From positions 28,270,001 through 28,334,000 of the forward strand of contig CM060731.1 of assembly GCA_030704615.1 (NCBI GenBank): a stretch of 64,000 nucleotides of DNA, given 5' to 3'. The DNA is from Takakia lepidozioides (Eukaryota; Streptophyta; Takakiopsida; Takakiales; Takakiaceae). The notes under the pieces were generated by a model that was not told the DNA's origin, made no database searches, and worked only from the letters and a program-made list of their open reading frames with translations. Numbering within the stretch: the first letter of the stretch is position 1; each line of letters starts with the position of its first letter. This document shows positions 19,401 through 29,976 of this stretch, one piece after another. A program made the translations under genes and the position numbers.

Positions 19401-22400
19401 AGATACTTTGATCTTTGGGGGCTAGAGGCTAATGTCAGCAAATGTGCAGTGGTAGCATCAACGACAGAGGAGAGGGAGGAAGTGATCTTAAGTGGCAGTG
19501 GGGTAGCCAAGAGATCCCGGTCCTCCCTTCCTACACTTACCTGGGCGTTGAGTTTTCCTCCAATTGTAATTGGGATGCACATATCCGGAAAGTTGTTCAA
19601 ACTGGCAAGGGCAAAGCTCTGGGGCTCACTAAATTTTTCCACTGCAGAGGGGTCAACTCTGAGGTTAAGAAAACCATGCTTTGCCGCGTTATTAGACCTG
19701 CCTTGGAGTACGGATCTGCTATATGGGTTGATAACTCCAACCAGGCTAAGTCTCTAGATTCCATTCCATTCAGTGGGGGTGCTTAAGGAGTGTATGTCAG
19801 CATGCTCCAAAACAGCCAATGTGGCTGTTTGGGGTGAGTTTGGCATTCCGTCCTTAAGCTCCCGACGAGATGAATTCAAGGTCAGATGGTGGGGTCAGCT
19901 GCAACATATGCCCAACACCAGATATCCTAAGTTAATCGACTCTATATCTTGGAAACAGGACCGCCCTGTCAAACAGGCTAAGTCCTGGCAGAAGAGAGTA
20001 GAAGAGATTCTCAAGGACCTGGACCTGGATCCGCAAGTCTTGACCCTGCTGGATAAATCTGACTTAGAGGCTGTAGTGTCCGAAGCCATGTCTGTTGCCA
20101 TGAGATTGTCTGATGAAAATGAAGTTAGGCAGAAAACTTCCCTGAACTTGTTTCCAGTCAGTGACATGGGGGAGGACATCTTGGATGACCTCGGGTCTAC
20201 CCACTCTCGGCACTAGACTGAAATTTAAACTCAGGGCAGGAAGCCTACCTTTGAACAGCAAACAGAAGCAGAGAGGAAAGGGAGAGTGCAATTGCCCGTT
20301 GTGTGGGCAATCTGAAGACAGTATTCATTTTCTGATACACTGTCCAGGGTTCTCTCACCAAAGAGACGCTCTCTTCAAATCTATCAAGGGAATTGTGCCT
20401 GTACCCCTGTTTACCAACTTTGAAAGTCTCGAGGCTGAGCCGAAAGCCCAGGCCCTCCTGAGGCCTAGTTTTTGGGCAAATCACACACAGCAGATTGATG
20501 CTTGTGTGAAGGGATTTCTAGAGGATATCTGGAAAACCCGGATTAATTCTATATATCAAGGTAAGTCTTACTACCAACGTCAGCCCCTGACAGAGGTAGG
20601 TTCTGTCCCTTTTGTTCCCGCTCAAACTGGGCGCGGGGTCAATGGCCACAAGGCTACGGCAAAGAACGTCTTATGAGTACAATCTTTCCACGGACGTTAT
20701 AAAGCACCATTTCATTTCATTTCTCTTGTCCCATTGGCACTAGAAATTTAAAGTCAGGGCGGGGAGTCTACCTTTGAACAAAAAACAGATGCCCAGAGGA
20801 AAGGGAGATCCCATGCCCCATGTGCCGGCCGACTGAAGACAATATCCATTTTCTGATACAATCTCCGGGGTATTCTCATCAGAGAGCGGCCCTCTTCAGG
20901 TCCATCAAGAACATCGTCCCTGCACCTCTGTTCACCAACTTTCTAAATCTCGATGCTGAGCCTAAAGCCCTGGCCCTGTTGGGTCTAATTGCTGGGCAGC
21001 TCACACACAGCAGATTGAAGTTTGTGTGAAGTGATTTCTAGAGGAAGTCTGGAAATCCCAAACCAATTGTTTATACCAAGGTAAGTCCCACAACTGGAGT
21101 GAGTCCTTCACAAAGGTAGTGTCTGTTCCCTGTTGTTCCGCCAGAACTGGGCATGAGGTCTATGGCCACAAGGCTACGGCGAACAACGTTTCATTCTCTC
21201 ATGCCATAAGCTCTTTGGACTACTTGTAGAGGTTTCTTTCCGAGCTTTCTGCGGACCTTATAAAGTACCATTTCATTTCATGTCATTCCTCTATACTACG
21301 AGATCCACAGGAGATTCCACTGTCTATTCCGGGGAATTCAATCTCTCACTGAAGTCTTCCACTATGAGGATCAGAAATCCTCTCTCATGTTTTTTTCCCA
21401 TTTTGTCCCATAAGCTCTATGAGCTTTCCGCGGACGTTATAAAGTACCATTTCATTTCATTTCATGTCATCTCCCTTACTCCTTAAACAAGTGTGACTTT
21501 TATGGGCTGCACAAAGCCACCTAGGTAACAAACCTGATGCTTTACAAAGAGCTGATATATCTCCTCTGAAACTAGAGATTTTGCTGTTTAAACAGGTGGA
21601 TATACCAGAGCTAGTAGAGATTGATTTTGGTCCAACAAAAGAAGAGCTGGCAAAAGAGAGACAAGAAGATGAAACATATTTTTTTGCTGATTTTCTGTCA
21701 AGGGTAAGCTCAAGCTCAGACGAGAGTGAGCCTGAAGAAATTGTTCTGCCAAAACCTCCAATATACGAACTTGCCAAAGACTGGACAGCTGCAGCCTTGC
21801 ATGCAATTATGGAGTATTTGTATACTGAACAGTGTCATGTGCCATGCCATGAACTCCCACAAGTCTTTCAAGCAGCCAATGAACTTCTTCTCACTGAACT
21901 CACTGATTTGATCACGTTAATTCCCCTGTTGGATTACCTCCGATTGGCTCTCAGGAATGAGGAGAACCGGGCAGCCTTGCTTGAACTGTGTACTCTTGCA
22001 GACTCTGATGAACGCCCAGGTCAGCTGCTTCTTTTTTCTTTTCTCTTCCAATGCCATTCTTCTTGCCATTCTACAATGTAGGTCCTTACTTCAACACTTA
22101 ATCCCAATTGTTGTGGGCTCTGTGTCACTGCTATGGCAATGTTGTCCCATTCTTGTCCCACCACTGGATACAGGTCTTCATGTATCTCTCACGGAAGTCT
22201 TCCATTGAGAGGATCAGAAATGCTTGGCAGCTTATCTGCACAAAGCTTTGACCCTTGGGCAATCCCTGGAGCAGTAGTTGCTTTTGGGCTGCTTCTGGCT
22301 TCACTATGTCTTTTATTCTCTCTTGTTTCTTGCTTTTCTTTTGTCACATAAGCTCTTTGAGCTTTCTGCGGAGGTTATAAGTTCCATTTCAATTCATTTC

Positions 22401-22853
22401 ATTTCTCTGTGCTTTTTTGGCTCTGGTTTTGTTTCCTCTCTCTTGTTTTTTTCTATTTTGTCCAGTAAGCTCTTTGAGCTTTCCGCGGACGTTATAAAGT
22501 ACCATTTCATTTCATTTCTGTGCTCCTCCAGATCTGGGTTGGAGTCTGTGGGCATCCCTATGCAATGATGGCCCAAAAGCCATCTGTCTCTCACACAAGA
22601 TGAGAGACGGATGGCTTAGGTCAACTCAAGATGAGAAGGTTAAGTGGGTTTATATTGGAGGGAACTGGTCGTCAACTAACACGGAGGTTTAAGGGGCCCA
22701 GATCTCAGGACACTAAGGACTCTATGCGAATCATTTGAGTATGGGGAGGACGTTGATCGATTGCCCTACACTTTCACACTGCATACTGGCTACATGGTCG
22801 GTCGTGACGAAGAGTTTGTGGAGGAGGGCATCCACTTGTATCCACGCTTAAAG
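16449..22853 (+). CDS. BTB/POZ-domain protein gene, exons 1-4
   Basis: Spliced model: exons 16449-17005, 17151-18058, 21525-22019 and 22702-22853. All internal splice phases agree (2, 1, 1, 0). Exon 1 holds PADVVIAV…VRAHSQVLRRCCNGFEELL, the first half of a BTB fold (about residues 137-180). Exon 3 holds AALHAIMEYLYTEQC and VFQAANELLLTELTDLI, the second half (about 572-610). Between them lie about 390 residues: an acidic, lysine-rich coiled segment, then about 16 five-residue repeats. BTB domains mediate dimerisation and often recruit cullin-3. Exon 4 is unassigned. LINE copies fill the 3.5-kb third intron. The start is the first ATG of the frame. The 18058/21525 junction is inferred from phase and restoration of a glycine codon, and is the least certain. 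Confidence 0.65.
17791..18058 (+). repeat. Pentapeptide-like repeat block in the BTB gene
   Basis: The translated segment runs in steps of five residues with a central Leu or Ile: QSLVE, GQLAE, DSLVK, GTLID, GSIVR, ASLAE, GGLHG, GSLAD, then after a short break GSLIR, GSLAK, GSLAR, GSIVR, QSLLE, GNLVG. This matches the A(D/N)LXX periodicity of pentapeptide-repeat proteins, with S/Q/T replacing the usual D/N. At DNA level the units (about GGGAGCCTTGC) are similar, so recent expansion is likely. Confidence 0.7.
18345..20724 (+). mobile_element. LINE relic L1a: reverse transcriptase and C-terminal region
   Basis: Non-LTR retrotransposon, 5'-truncated and broken. Reverse-transcriptase motifs occur in order: GYKAGGPDGIVNELIK, NYRGITLLNAVGK, AGFRRNRGCVDHIF, LDVKKAYDTVW (across a frameshift near 19030), GVAQGCTLSPLLFNVF and LMFADD (active site). 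Then come a YLGVEF thumb motif and a C-terminal CPLCGQSEDSIHFLIHC zinc motif. An in-frame TAG lies at about 18796. At least three more frame changes lie at about 19440, 19775 and 20200. The 3' end has TTTCCACGGACGTTATAAAGCACC followed by (ATTTC)n at 20724 instead of poly(A). It sits in an intron of the BTB gene. Confidence 0.85.
20725..21279 (+). mobile_element. 3'-end copy of the same LINE family
   Basis: Closely similar to 20215-20724 of L1a: the region around the zinc motif (here damaged, MCRPTEDNIHFLIQSPG), a GGCCACAAGGCTACGGC segment, and a final TTATAAAGTACCATTTCATTTC. It is a 5'-truncated insertion joined directly to the tail of L1a. Confidence 0.75.
21360..21476 (+). mobile_element. 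Short LINE 3' end
   Basis: Begins near GAGGATCAGAAAT and carries TTTTGTCCCATAAGCTCTATGAGC, TTTCCGCGGACGTTATAAAG and the (ATTTC)n tail. It lacks coding sequence. It lies about 50 bp before the putative acceptor of BTB exon 3. Confidence 0.7.
22190..22519 (+). mobile_element. Two stacked LINE 3' ends
   Basis: The first (about 22200-22410) starts with GAGGATCAGAAATGCTTGGC and ends GCGGAGGTTATAAGTTCC plus an ATTTC tail. The second (about 22411-22519) has TTGAGCTTTCCGCGGACG and TTATAAAGTACC plus its tail. The first 70 bp match 26216-26290, so both belong to the L2 LINE family. They occupy the intron between BTB exons 3 and 4. Confidence 0.7.
22578..22616. other. Strong small hairpin
   Basis: A 16-bp stem with a single G-T mismatch and a 7-nt loop (CACAAGA): left arm AGCCATCTGTCTCTCA, right arm TGAGAGACGGATGGCT. 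It lies in a BTB intron between LINE ends and exon 4. It could be a foldback remnant or an RNA structure; no function can be assigned. Confidence 0.6.
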
Positions 22854-22917
22854 GTTAGTGGCTAAGATGTGGGGGGGTCAATGATCTTAAGTGGACACAA
22901 GAAAACAAATCGTTCTG

Positions 22918-23062
22918 TCCCATAAGCTCTGTGGGGTTCATTGAATGGTACAAAGCTCTTCTTTTCTCTCTCATGTTTTCTTCCATTTTGTCCCATAAGC
23001 TCTACAAGCTTTCCGCGGACGTTATGAAGCACCATTTCATTTCATTTAATTTCATTTCATGT
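22918..23062 (+). mobile_element. LINE 3' end
   Basis: Contains TTGTCCCATAAGCTCTACAAGC, TTTCCGCGGACGTTATGAAG and a longer tail of mixed ATTTC/ATTTA/ATGTC units. It directly precedes the L2 LINE. Confidence 0.65.
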
Positions 23063-23184
23063 CATTTCTCTCTTTCCTGCAATCTCCTTTCGTTTTGTCT
23101 CTCGTTTCTCTCTCGCACGCGCGCGGCAGCACGTCGGCGCTGCGCTCACGGGCGTTGGCGCGCTAGCGCCATCTCCACCACTCC

Positions 23185-24333
23185 ATGACGTCCAAACGCC
23201 AAAGGACGGCTGCCGACGAGGTAGACTACCCGTCTCCCTCACGTCGACTGATTCCCCTCTGCTTCTTCTTCCTGCCCCTGTCTCTCATCAAGCCTCTCCT
23301 TTGCGTCATTACTCCACAAGGAGTGCTGATGTTCAAACGCTTCGGGACCAAATCTCCATCTTACAACGAAATGCATCTCGGAGGAGACTCTGCAGCAAGT
23401 GCTCGCTGCCCGTGACAATGACTCGGAGGAGCGGTTGGCTTCCCTAGACAAAGACTGGGAGACGCGGATGGCTTCCCTTAACAAAAATTGGGAAAAGCAC
23501 ATGGATTCCTTGGACAAAGATTGGCAGAAGCGCATGACAGACAGATACACAGACTTGGAGAACAATATGCGAGTTCAGGATAACTTTTTGCGGGCCTCTC
23601 TTCAGGAGTGCACTAGCAAACTTCAAGGTCTGGCGAAACATCTCAATGACAAATCCACACATACGCGTCTTTCAAAACTTGAAGGCGAAGTGAAGACCTT
23701 CACAGAGAAGAGCCTCCCAGATCCCCTCACAGCAAGCATCCATCTGCAGGTGGAATCCCTTAGCAAAGAGCTGGAAACACACAGAACTGCGACGTCTACA
23801 ATGGCTCGGGAGCTCCAAGCTCACAAGGCAGAGGCCTCCTCCTGGGCTAATATAGTTAAGGGGAGCACATCCAACAACAGTCCTCACTCTCTTGAGGAGA
23901 CAGTTTCGGCTACCTTGCGAGAGGAACAACAACGGGCTTTCAAAGCCCTTAACATCAGGGTCACTGGGAAGCTAGGGGGCCTTGCTAAGGGGGACCTCTT
24001 GACGCTGCCACCAGCCTTATTCAGCAAAACCTTGCTCTCCCACGGGGCGCGAGTGGCATTGAAAGGGCTTGGCGTGCATGATCTTCAGAGCATAAAGTCC
24101 TCTTCATTAGATTCAAGGTCAAGGGCGCTCGGGATAGAGTCCTCAGGCAGAGACCTCAATTGAGAGGTCAGGGTATGTACCTCAACGATGACTTGACCCC
24201 TTTGCAATACAACGCCATGCGGGCGCAACTCTTGCAGGTTAAGCAAGCTCGAGCTCAAGGGCACTATGCCGTGTACCGAGATAGGAGGGTAATTGTCCGG
24301 GAGCACGAACGTCGCCCCTCTAGCTCTAAATAG
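23185..24333 (+). pseudogene. L2 ORF1: coiled coil and RNA-binding-like C-terminus
   Basis: Starts plausibly at ATG 23185 (MTSKRQRTAADEVD) but changes frame near 23390. The main block (23399-24120) begins with an imperfect 10-11-residue coiled-coil repeat (…SLDKDWE, SLNKNWE, SLDKDWQ…) and continues as a charged helix. After a second frame change near 24080, the sequence FIRFKVKGARDRVL … GMYLNDDLTPLQYNAMRAQL is typical of the C-terminal part of LINE ORF1 proteins, which bind the LINE RNA. Stop TAG at 24331-24333. At least two indels show it is inactive. Confidence 0.65.
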
Positions 24334-24336
24334 GGG

Positions 24337-26278
24337 TTGGGGCACCATGAGACCAACGCATGCTCACATCTACACATTGGCTCATGGAACTGTAATGGCT
24401 CGTTGTGGAGCCACCCTCAAGGGCTTCTAGATATTCTTTCCAAGTGTGATGTTCTTTTTCTTTTGGAAACTCATGCGTATGAAGGAAAGGACCCCCCCTT
24501 TATTCTCGGGTATAGCTTTCAGTCAGTGATTCGTCCACGTACAGGTCTCAAAGGATCTGGAGGTGTGGCTTGTTACATAGCTGACTGGCTTCTCCCACTT
24601 ATCTCCTTCCCATACAAAGACCCACTGGCAAGGTACATTTGGTGTCACATCAAAGGCTACAACATCCTGCTGGCGGGATGTTATTTTGCTCCGGCCGCAT
24701 CTCCGCACAGCGACCTACATATTCGAACAGATTCACCATATGTTCCATTGGAAAACGATATGGCCCGTCTCCGTACCCCACAAACGGACATTTTCTTGGT
24801 TGGAGATTTCAACGCCCGTACAGGATCACTACAGGCCCCCACCTTCGACCACACAGATCCTCTACACATCCAACGCTCGCGTACGGAATTGGAGAGGCAA
24901 AGTGCAGATTCCTCTTGCGAAATCACAAGTTACGGTCACCATCTACTCAAGTTTTGTGAACAGGGGCTATCCATTTACAATGGAACAACCAACTTCAAAT
25001 CCTCCAGCCAGTTCACTTGCCACACGTACAAGGGCCAAAGCGTGGTTAACTATCTCTTGGGGAGCCCCAACAAGCCTGATAGAATAAGCTCCTTTTACAT
25101 CACGAGGTACCCGGATACTGATCACTCTTGTCTTTCCTTTGCATTTCCTTCCATCTCCCTCCCCGTGAGGATCCCCTCTGCGTCTCTTCCCTTACACCCA
25201 CGTATCCACTTTAATACCCATTTCTCTCACTTACACGACGCCGAGTATGAAACATACCTAGCGTCAACCCTCCCTTCCATTCTACATCTATCATCTCCTA
25301 ACGACAAGGCTACACATCTTACTCAAGCCCTTTGGGACTCAGCCCTGCGATCATTTCCCGTCACCTTTCCATCTATCTCCTCACCCTTCTCCACTCGTCG
25401 TTACGCACCATTTTATGATGAGGAATGCAAGACTGCTAGACGTCGCATCAAATTTTTACTACTTGATACCAATTCTTCTCCAGAGTCCACTAATCTTGCT
25501 CTTAAGCACTATAAGTCCCTCATTAGATCCAAAAAGCAAGCCTACACTATCAAGTTGCAATCTTCTTTCCTTGCTAAAATCAGATTTTCTCCTCGATCTT
25601 TTTGGTCCCTCCTTAAACCTCATAGAGATCCCCCCCAATCACTGACATTCATGTCTGGCATGAGTATGCACAGTCTTTGTACCATTCCCCAACCCAAACT
25701 CCTTCTCCTATAACCTCTAAACCCCTTCACTTCTCTCTCTTTACTACAGCCAATGTCAGTAAGGCAATCAAGAAGCTGCAAAATGGCAGAGCGGTGGACA
25801 TTTCAGGACTTCAGAGTGAATTCATCAAGCATGTTGCACCTACTTTAGCCCCTTTTATAGCTAACCTCTTCAATGAGGTGGTGCAATGGGGCTTTCCAAC
25901 AGAGTGGACAAAGAGCATCATCCACCCACTTTTTAAGAGCGGTGACAGGCTCGCACCGACAAACTATCGTACTATCATGGTGTCCTCATTACTTGCTAAA
26001 CTGTTTGGGGCAGTAGTGGCCATGGAACTGGATGATTGGGCTGAGTACTCTCGCATTCGTGCTGAGGGACAGGCTGGTTTCCGTCGAAACCGATCCACTA
26101 TTGACCACATCTTCACTCTTCAAGTTATGGTGGAAAGTGCACGCTATGACAAAAGAATGGTCTATTTTTGCTTCGTGGACTTTCACAAAGCCTTTGATTC
26201 AGTTCCTCGGGTGAGGATAAAAAATGCTTGGCAGCCTACCTACACGAGGCCTTCACCCTTAGACAATCGCTAGAACAT
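24337..26278 (+). pseudogene. L2 ORF2: APE endonuclease and truncated reverse transcriptase
   Basis: Endonuclease motifs appear in order: SWNCNG, LLETHA, GGVACYI, LVGDFNAR, SVVNYLLGS and DTDHSCL. The aspartate usually found in the S.(I/V)DY motif is asparagine here (VVNYLL), a probable loss of a catalytic residue. After about 25690 a second frame carries the RT region: KKLQNGRAVDISGLQSEFIK, FPTEWTKSIIHPLFKSGD, AEGQAGFRRNRSTIDHIF and VDFHKAFDSVPR (palm motif A). The sequence then jumps into the 3' UTR at about 26212, removing the catalytic FADD. No in-frame ATG lies at the start of ORF2. It is a LINE-type target-primed reverse-transcription protein. Confidence 0.8.
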
Positions 26279-26386
26279 TAATTGTGGTTTCTGGATTTGT
26301 TCCTCTCTCATGTTTTCTTCCATTTTGTCCCATAAGCTCTACGAGCTTTCCGCGGACGTTATAAAGCACCATTTCATTTCATTTCT

Positions 26387-27113
26387 CTTTGCTCCTTTCT
26401 CAAGAAGAAACAGGAACACCCCACATCAATCCTCATGAAAGACCTTAATAAAGCCAAGAAAAGCTCTCTTTCATCTACTGTTGTCGTGTGATGTTGTTTG
26501 CAGTGGTTTATTGTTGTTCCGCTTTCTCCCATGGGCGCTCGGGGCCCCCTGTGCATGTTATAATGGTTCTGTCAGTCGCTCTCTATCAGTGCCACTGACA
26601 GCATGGGTGTAAGTAATACGTTGCTAATTGCGATGAATTGTCTGATACCACTGGGCCGCAACAATATCCTTACGTGTTCTGACTTTGTCTTCTGTAACAC
26701 CTACACTCGCGACTATAAATGTCATGATAATTGTAATTTTGACCAGCTAAAGTAAGTCTCAATTTTGCACTTGTATTGGTTATGAGGGAGCTCTGGAAGC
26801 CCACAGTAAGATTGACAAGCAACCGAACGTGTTCATGGCCTCTCTCTTCACTCTTTTGTCTTTTGTTCTCTTTCTCGTTTGTTTCATTTCTCTCTCTGGG
26901 CCCCATGCAGACATGATTTCTACTTTTCTTTTTTCTCAGCCTCTACTGTCCTTTGGCTTTCCATTGAGGTAGTAGATTTCTTTTCTCTTCTCTCTGTGTA
27001 CGTGGTCCTGGTTCTAGTCTCAATTAAAGAGAGATCTGTCCATCCCTGTGGGCAGTGCTTAGAGCTGTGGGCTCTTTAAATCGGACAGTTACATTCTTAT
27101 GTCTTTCTCCGCA
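26387..27113. other. Intronic or intergenic stretch without a recognised feature
   Basis: No splice-consistent exon or known element was identified. A TTGTTGTTCCGCTTTCTCCCATGG-like segment near 26510 resembles one at 18260, so part of it may be an old repeat. CT-rich runs occur near 26.85-27.0 kb. Confidence 0.3.
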
Positions 27114-27302
27114 CTTGAGCAGGTAGCCCAGTGGTTGGGTGTCTGTGCCTGCCTGTGCATAACCTGGGTGATCCTGGGTCCAATCCTTCAACATGTGCCT
27201 TCAGACCGTCCATTGGGCCCTCGATGGCCTGTATGTTGAGCAGCAGTAGGCTCTGTAAATTCACTGGACGTTACAGAAACTTTATCTTATCTTCTCTTAT
27301 CC
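27114..27302 (+). mobile_element. tRNA-derived SINE, family A, copy 1
   Basis: About 190 bp. The head has an A box (TAGCCCAGTGGTTGGGTG) and a B box (GATCCTGGGTCCAATCC) at tRNA-like spacing, the pol III internal promoter. The body is unrelated to tRNA (CCGTCCATTGGGCCCTCGATGG) and the tail is (TTATCT)n-like. A second copy at 43135-43322 matches over the full length, which shows it is a dispersed element rather than a tRNA gene. Confidence 0.8.
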
Positions 27303-27599
27303 GCTCTCTCTTCATCAGCTGACATTAAGATTTACTTTAGCTGGTCTAAAACACAAATGAATGGACATTGCGTGGCCAATTGGGTGTTTCCAGGAATACA
27401 ACTGAAATCTAGGACTAAGAAGAGCGCTGCAGCCCAGTGGTACTCTGATCGATACCCCCCACTTTCCTTCGCACCCTAGGTAAAGTGGTGGAGAGAAACG
27501 AGTGAGGGAATGTAATCCTCCACTGTTCCTTGCGAGATTGCTTTGATATACAATTAATGGCATGGTCTCTGCACGGTGTGGGTTTCAGCCCCCGTGGTA

Positions 27600-28115
27600 G
27601 GGATAGAGAAATGAAATGAAATGAAATGGTACTTTGAAGAGAAAATTTTGAAAATGTCCACTGGAAGTCCAAAGAGCTATGGGAGGATGACGAAAAAACT
27701 TGTGATGTCCATTGGAGGTCTGTGGGAAATTTATAATGTCCGCAGAAAGCTCAAAGAGCTTATGGGACAAAAGGAAAGCAAGAAACAAGAAAGGATAAAA
27801 GACAGAGCGAAGCCAGAAGCAGCCCAAAAGCATCTGAAAGAATCAAAGAAAGAAAGATGTGGAATAATGAAATGAAATGAAATGGTGCTTTATAATGACG
27901 GTCCACGGAAAGGTCATAGAGCTTATGGGACAAAAGGGAAGAAAACATGAGAGAGGAAACAAAACCAGAGCAAGAATAAAAACTATTGCTCGAGTGGAAA
28001 GAAAATAGTGAAAATAGAAAGGAAATTGAACGACACTTTATATGGTCCATGGAAAGTTCAAAGAGCTTTTGTTTTTGTTTCTTATGGGAAGAAAGAAAAA
28101 CCAACAAACTTGTTA
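27600..28115 (-). mobile_element. Minus-strand LINE 3' ends
   Basis: Reading the minus strand, (ATTTC)n tails occur at about 27605-27630 and 27868-27890. Each is adjacent to the GGTACTTT or GGTGCTTTATAA complement of the family 3' end and the CATAAGCTCTTTGAGC segment. A third partial copy lies at about 28030-28100. They are opposite in orientation to the LINEs at 18-26 kb and carry no coding sequence. Confidence 0.65.
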
Positions 28116-28529
28116 CGACCGCGAGAGGCTGAGGTATGGAGAGGAAGATACAGAAACTCTAAGATGTTCACAGGGGCCCCGAGGGCCTGTCTGGATCAAA
28201 CTTTCTTGGCTTGCCAACGTTGTAGTTTCCCTTTTCCTCGCCAACAAAATAGAAAGGAGAAAGAGGGTGCTGTGTAACTAACAAAGCAAGAATCAACTTA
28301 TGAGACAGATGGCAATGTAAGTCTCTGATGGAGAGCTTCATCAAGCACTTCGTCTCTGCTTGACTGCTGATGTTAAACCTGGTAGAGATGAGAACGAGGC
28401 CACAAAAAAATGACATCAACCCTCCAAGGACAGAACTTGGAAAACAGGCGAGCTTTTGGTCTTTAATATATAGAACCCAACAAGCCAGTGACTGAGGTTG
28501 CCCAACTATTACTGTGAATGTTTCTCCAG

Positions 28530-28676
28530 GTCTGCATATTGCGGGTGCCGCAGCCCTGGATGCGATTGTTTAAGAGAAGTGCCGAACAAGCAAAATACCT
28601 CAATTTTAAGAAGCCCCATCCAGAATGGACTGGGCGGCTTGCTCGCATTAATCCGAGTCGCTGGCTGGGCAGAAAG
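28530..28676 (+). CDS. Candidate exon 5 of the BTB gene
   Basis: 49 codons open in phase 0, bounded by CTCCAG acceptor and AAAG|GTCTGT donor. The encoded peptide starts VCILRVPQPWMRLFKRSAEQ and ends PSRWLGRK. It is basic, with no domain recognised. Phase 0 at both ends is compatible with following BTB exon 4 (which ends in phase 0 at 22853), but linkage across 5.7 kb of inserted LINEs is inferred. Confidence 0.4.
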
Positions 28677-29111
28677 GTCTGTGACATTTACTTTTGATGC
28701 AATTAACTTACACATCAAAAGGGGCCAAGAGAATGATAATTGCACATGCCATGAGTTCCTATTTAAAATGAGCCTTGTGGAATAGCTCATATAGGTTTCA
28801 TAAGGAGTCCTCATCGAATTTAAATTGAAAGCTTCCAATAGCATAGGGCCCCAGCAGTGGATTGCACTGCAGGTGGTGTGCCTTTTTGGAAGGTTTTACT
28901 GTGATCTTTGCCTCAATCAGGCTTCCTAGTCTCTACAAAAGTATTGAGCAATGATCACACATCTCACACTGTTAACGTGGCCCTTACTATGTGTCCACCT
29001 CCTAGCAGGGAGCATCCATTGGCTTTTGGATGGTCTTCTTCTTCTTCTTTATGAACCTGATGAGGTAGATGCCCACTCTATCACCAACTAATGAAGTAAT
29101 CATGGTTGCAG

Positions 29112-29312
29112 AAGCCTGATATGTTAAACAACAGGAACAGAGACAAGGCCTGGTTTGTGACTGTCTTTGGACCCAAAATTGCAGAAGAGTGCTATAACTT
29201 TTACAAACACATCCAGTGTCTCACATACAAGGCCATGGAGCCAGAGACGTATAGCCTGCGCATGGTTATGGGTTTTCTCACCTGCCCTATGTTTCAAACT
29301 TCAATCATTAAG
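29112..29312 (+). CDS. Candidate downstream exon
   Basis: 67 codons in phase 0, bounded by GTTGCAG and AAG|GTAAAT. The peptide (KPDMLNNRNRDKAWFVTVFG … FLTCPMFQTSIIK) is hydrophobic to mixed and has no recognised domain. A short following block (from 29365 after CCTTCAG) continues openly and may be another small exon. Likely part of the same gene as 28530-28676. Confidence 0.4.
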
Positions 29313-29598
29313 GTAAATCCCATTCAACAAATCTCTTGTCAATCAACTCTATCTTTTCCTTCAGATAGTTCGCAGTTTATGTGCTCCTCTACATAGAACA
29401 GAAAACCGGCAGAAATACCGGAATAGGTTGAGCAATCAGGACTGCCCTAAAGTGCTACCTATCTAAATGAGTTGCGAACTGAAAGGCCCAGTGAATCCTC
29501 TACCATGTTGATCCGAAATATCAACTTGGTATGTCAACATTCTGCAATCAGAAAATGGCCAAACAAAATGATCCTGATGACATGATTCTCCGAGACAG

Positions 29599-29976
29599 GC
29601 TTTCCCAAAAGAGCTAAAGGTCAAAGAATGTCGAGGCTCAGGCTACTTCATTGGTGGTGAAGCACACGGCAACTCCTTGACCCTTACTGGAGAACCTCAC
29701 CTGTTGCTTGCAGCTGCAAAATCCATCCCAAACGACATGGTTGGCCGGACATCCTTCCGGATTGGATTTCCGACGAAGAAAACATTTATCAAAATATATA
29801 CAGTCTCGCAAACTTTTGGATTAGATCTGGAAATGAACACTCTCTATCTACTCAAACACTTGAAGAAAATTATCCGAGTGTTGGAGTATTTGATTGATTA
29901 TGCTGAACCTGCATTCGTCCCTTGGGATGTGCCACGGGAAATTGTTGAATTGGTCGAGCCTTGCGATCCCTTCTAA
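29599..29976 (+). CDS. Candidate terminal exon
   Basis: 126 codons including the TAA stop, after a possible acceptor GAGACAG at 29598. The peptide begins AFPKELKVKECRGSG and ends PREIVELVEPCDPF. A central helix-rich part (LYLLKHLKKIIRVLEYLID) is visible. No family is recognised. It may be the C-terminus of the BTB gene or of a separate small gene. Confidence 0.4.
   Translation, partial: AFPKELKVKECRGSGYFIGGEAHGNSLTLTGEPHLLLAAAKSIPNDMVGRTSFRIGFPTKKTFIKIYTVSQTFGLDLEMNTLYLLKHLKKIIRVLEYLIDYAEPAFVPWDVPREIVELVEPCDPF

Larger units (their letters stand above)
23063..26386 (+). mobile_element. LINE L2: ORF1, endonuclease and partial reverse transcriptase
   Basis: Non-LTR retrotransposon with a 5' leader, an ORF1, an APE-type endonuclease, the fingers and first palm motif of reverse transcriptase, then a deletion directly to its 3' UTR. 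The 3' end (26216-26386) shows GAGGATAAAAAATGCTTGGC, TTTCCGCGGACGTTATAAAG and (ATTTC)n. It lies in the large intron between BTB exon 4 and the next candidate exon at 28530. The missing palm (FADD) makes it non-functional. Confidence 0.85.
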
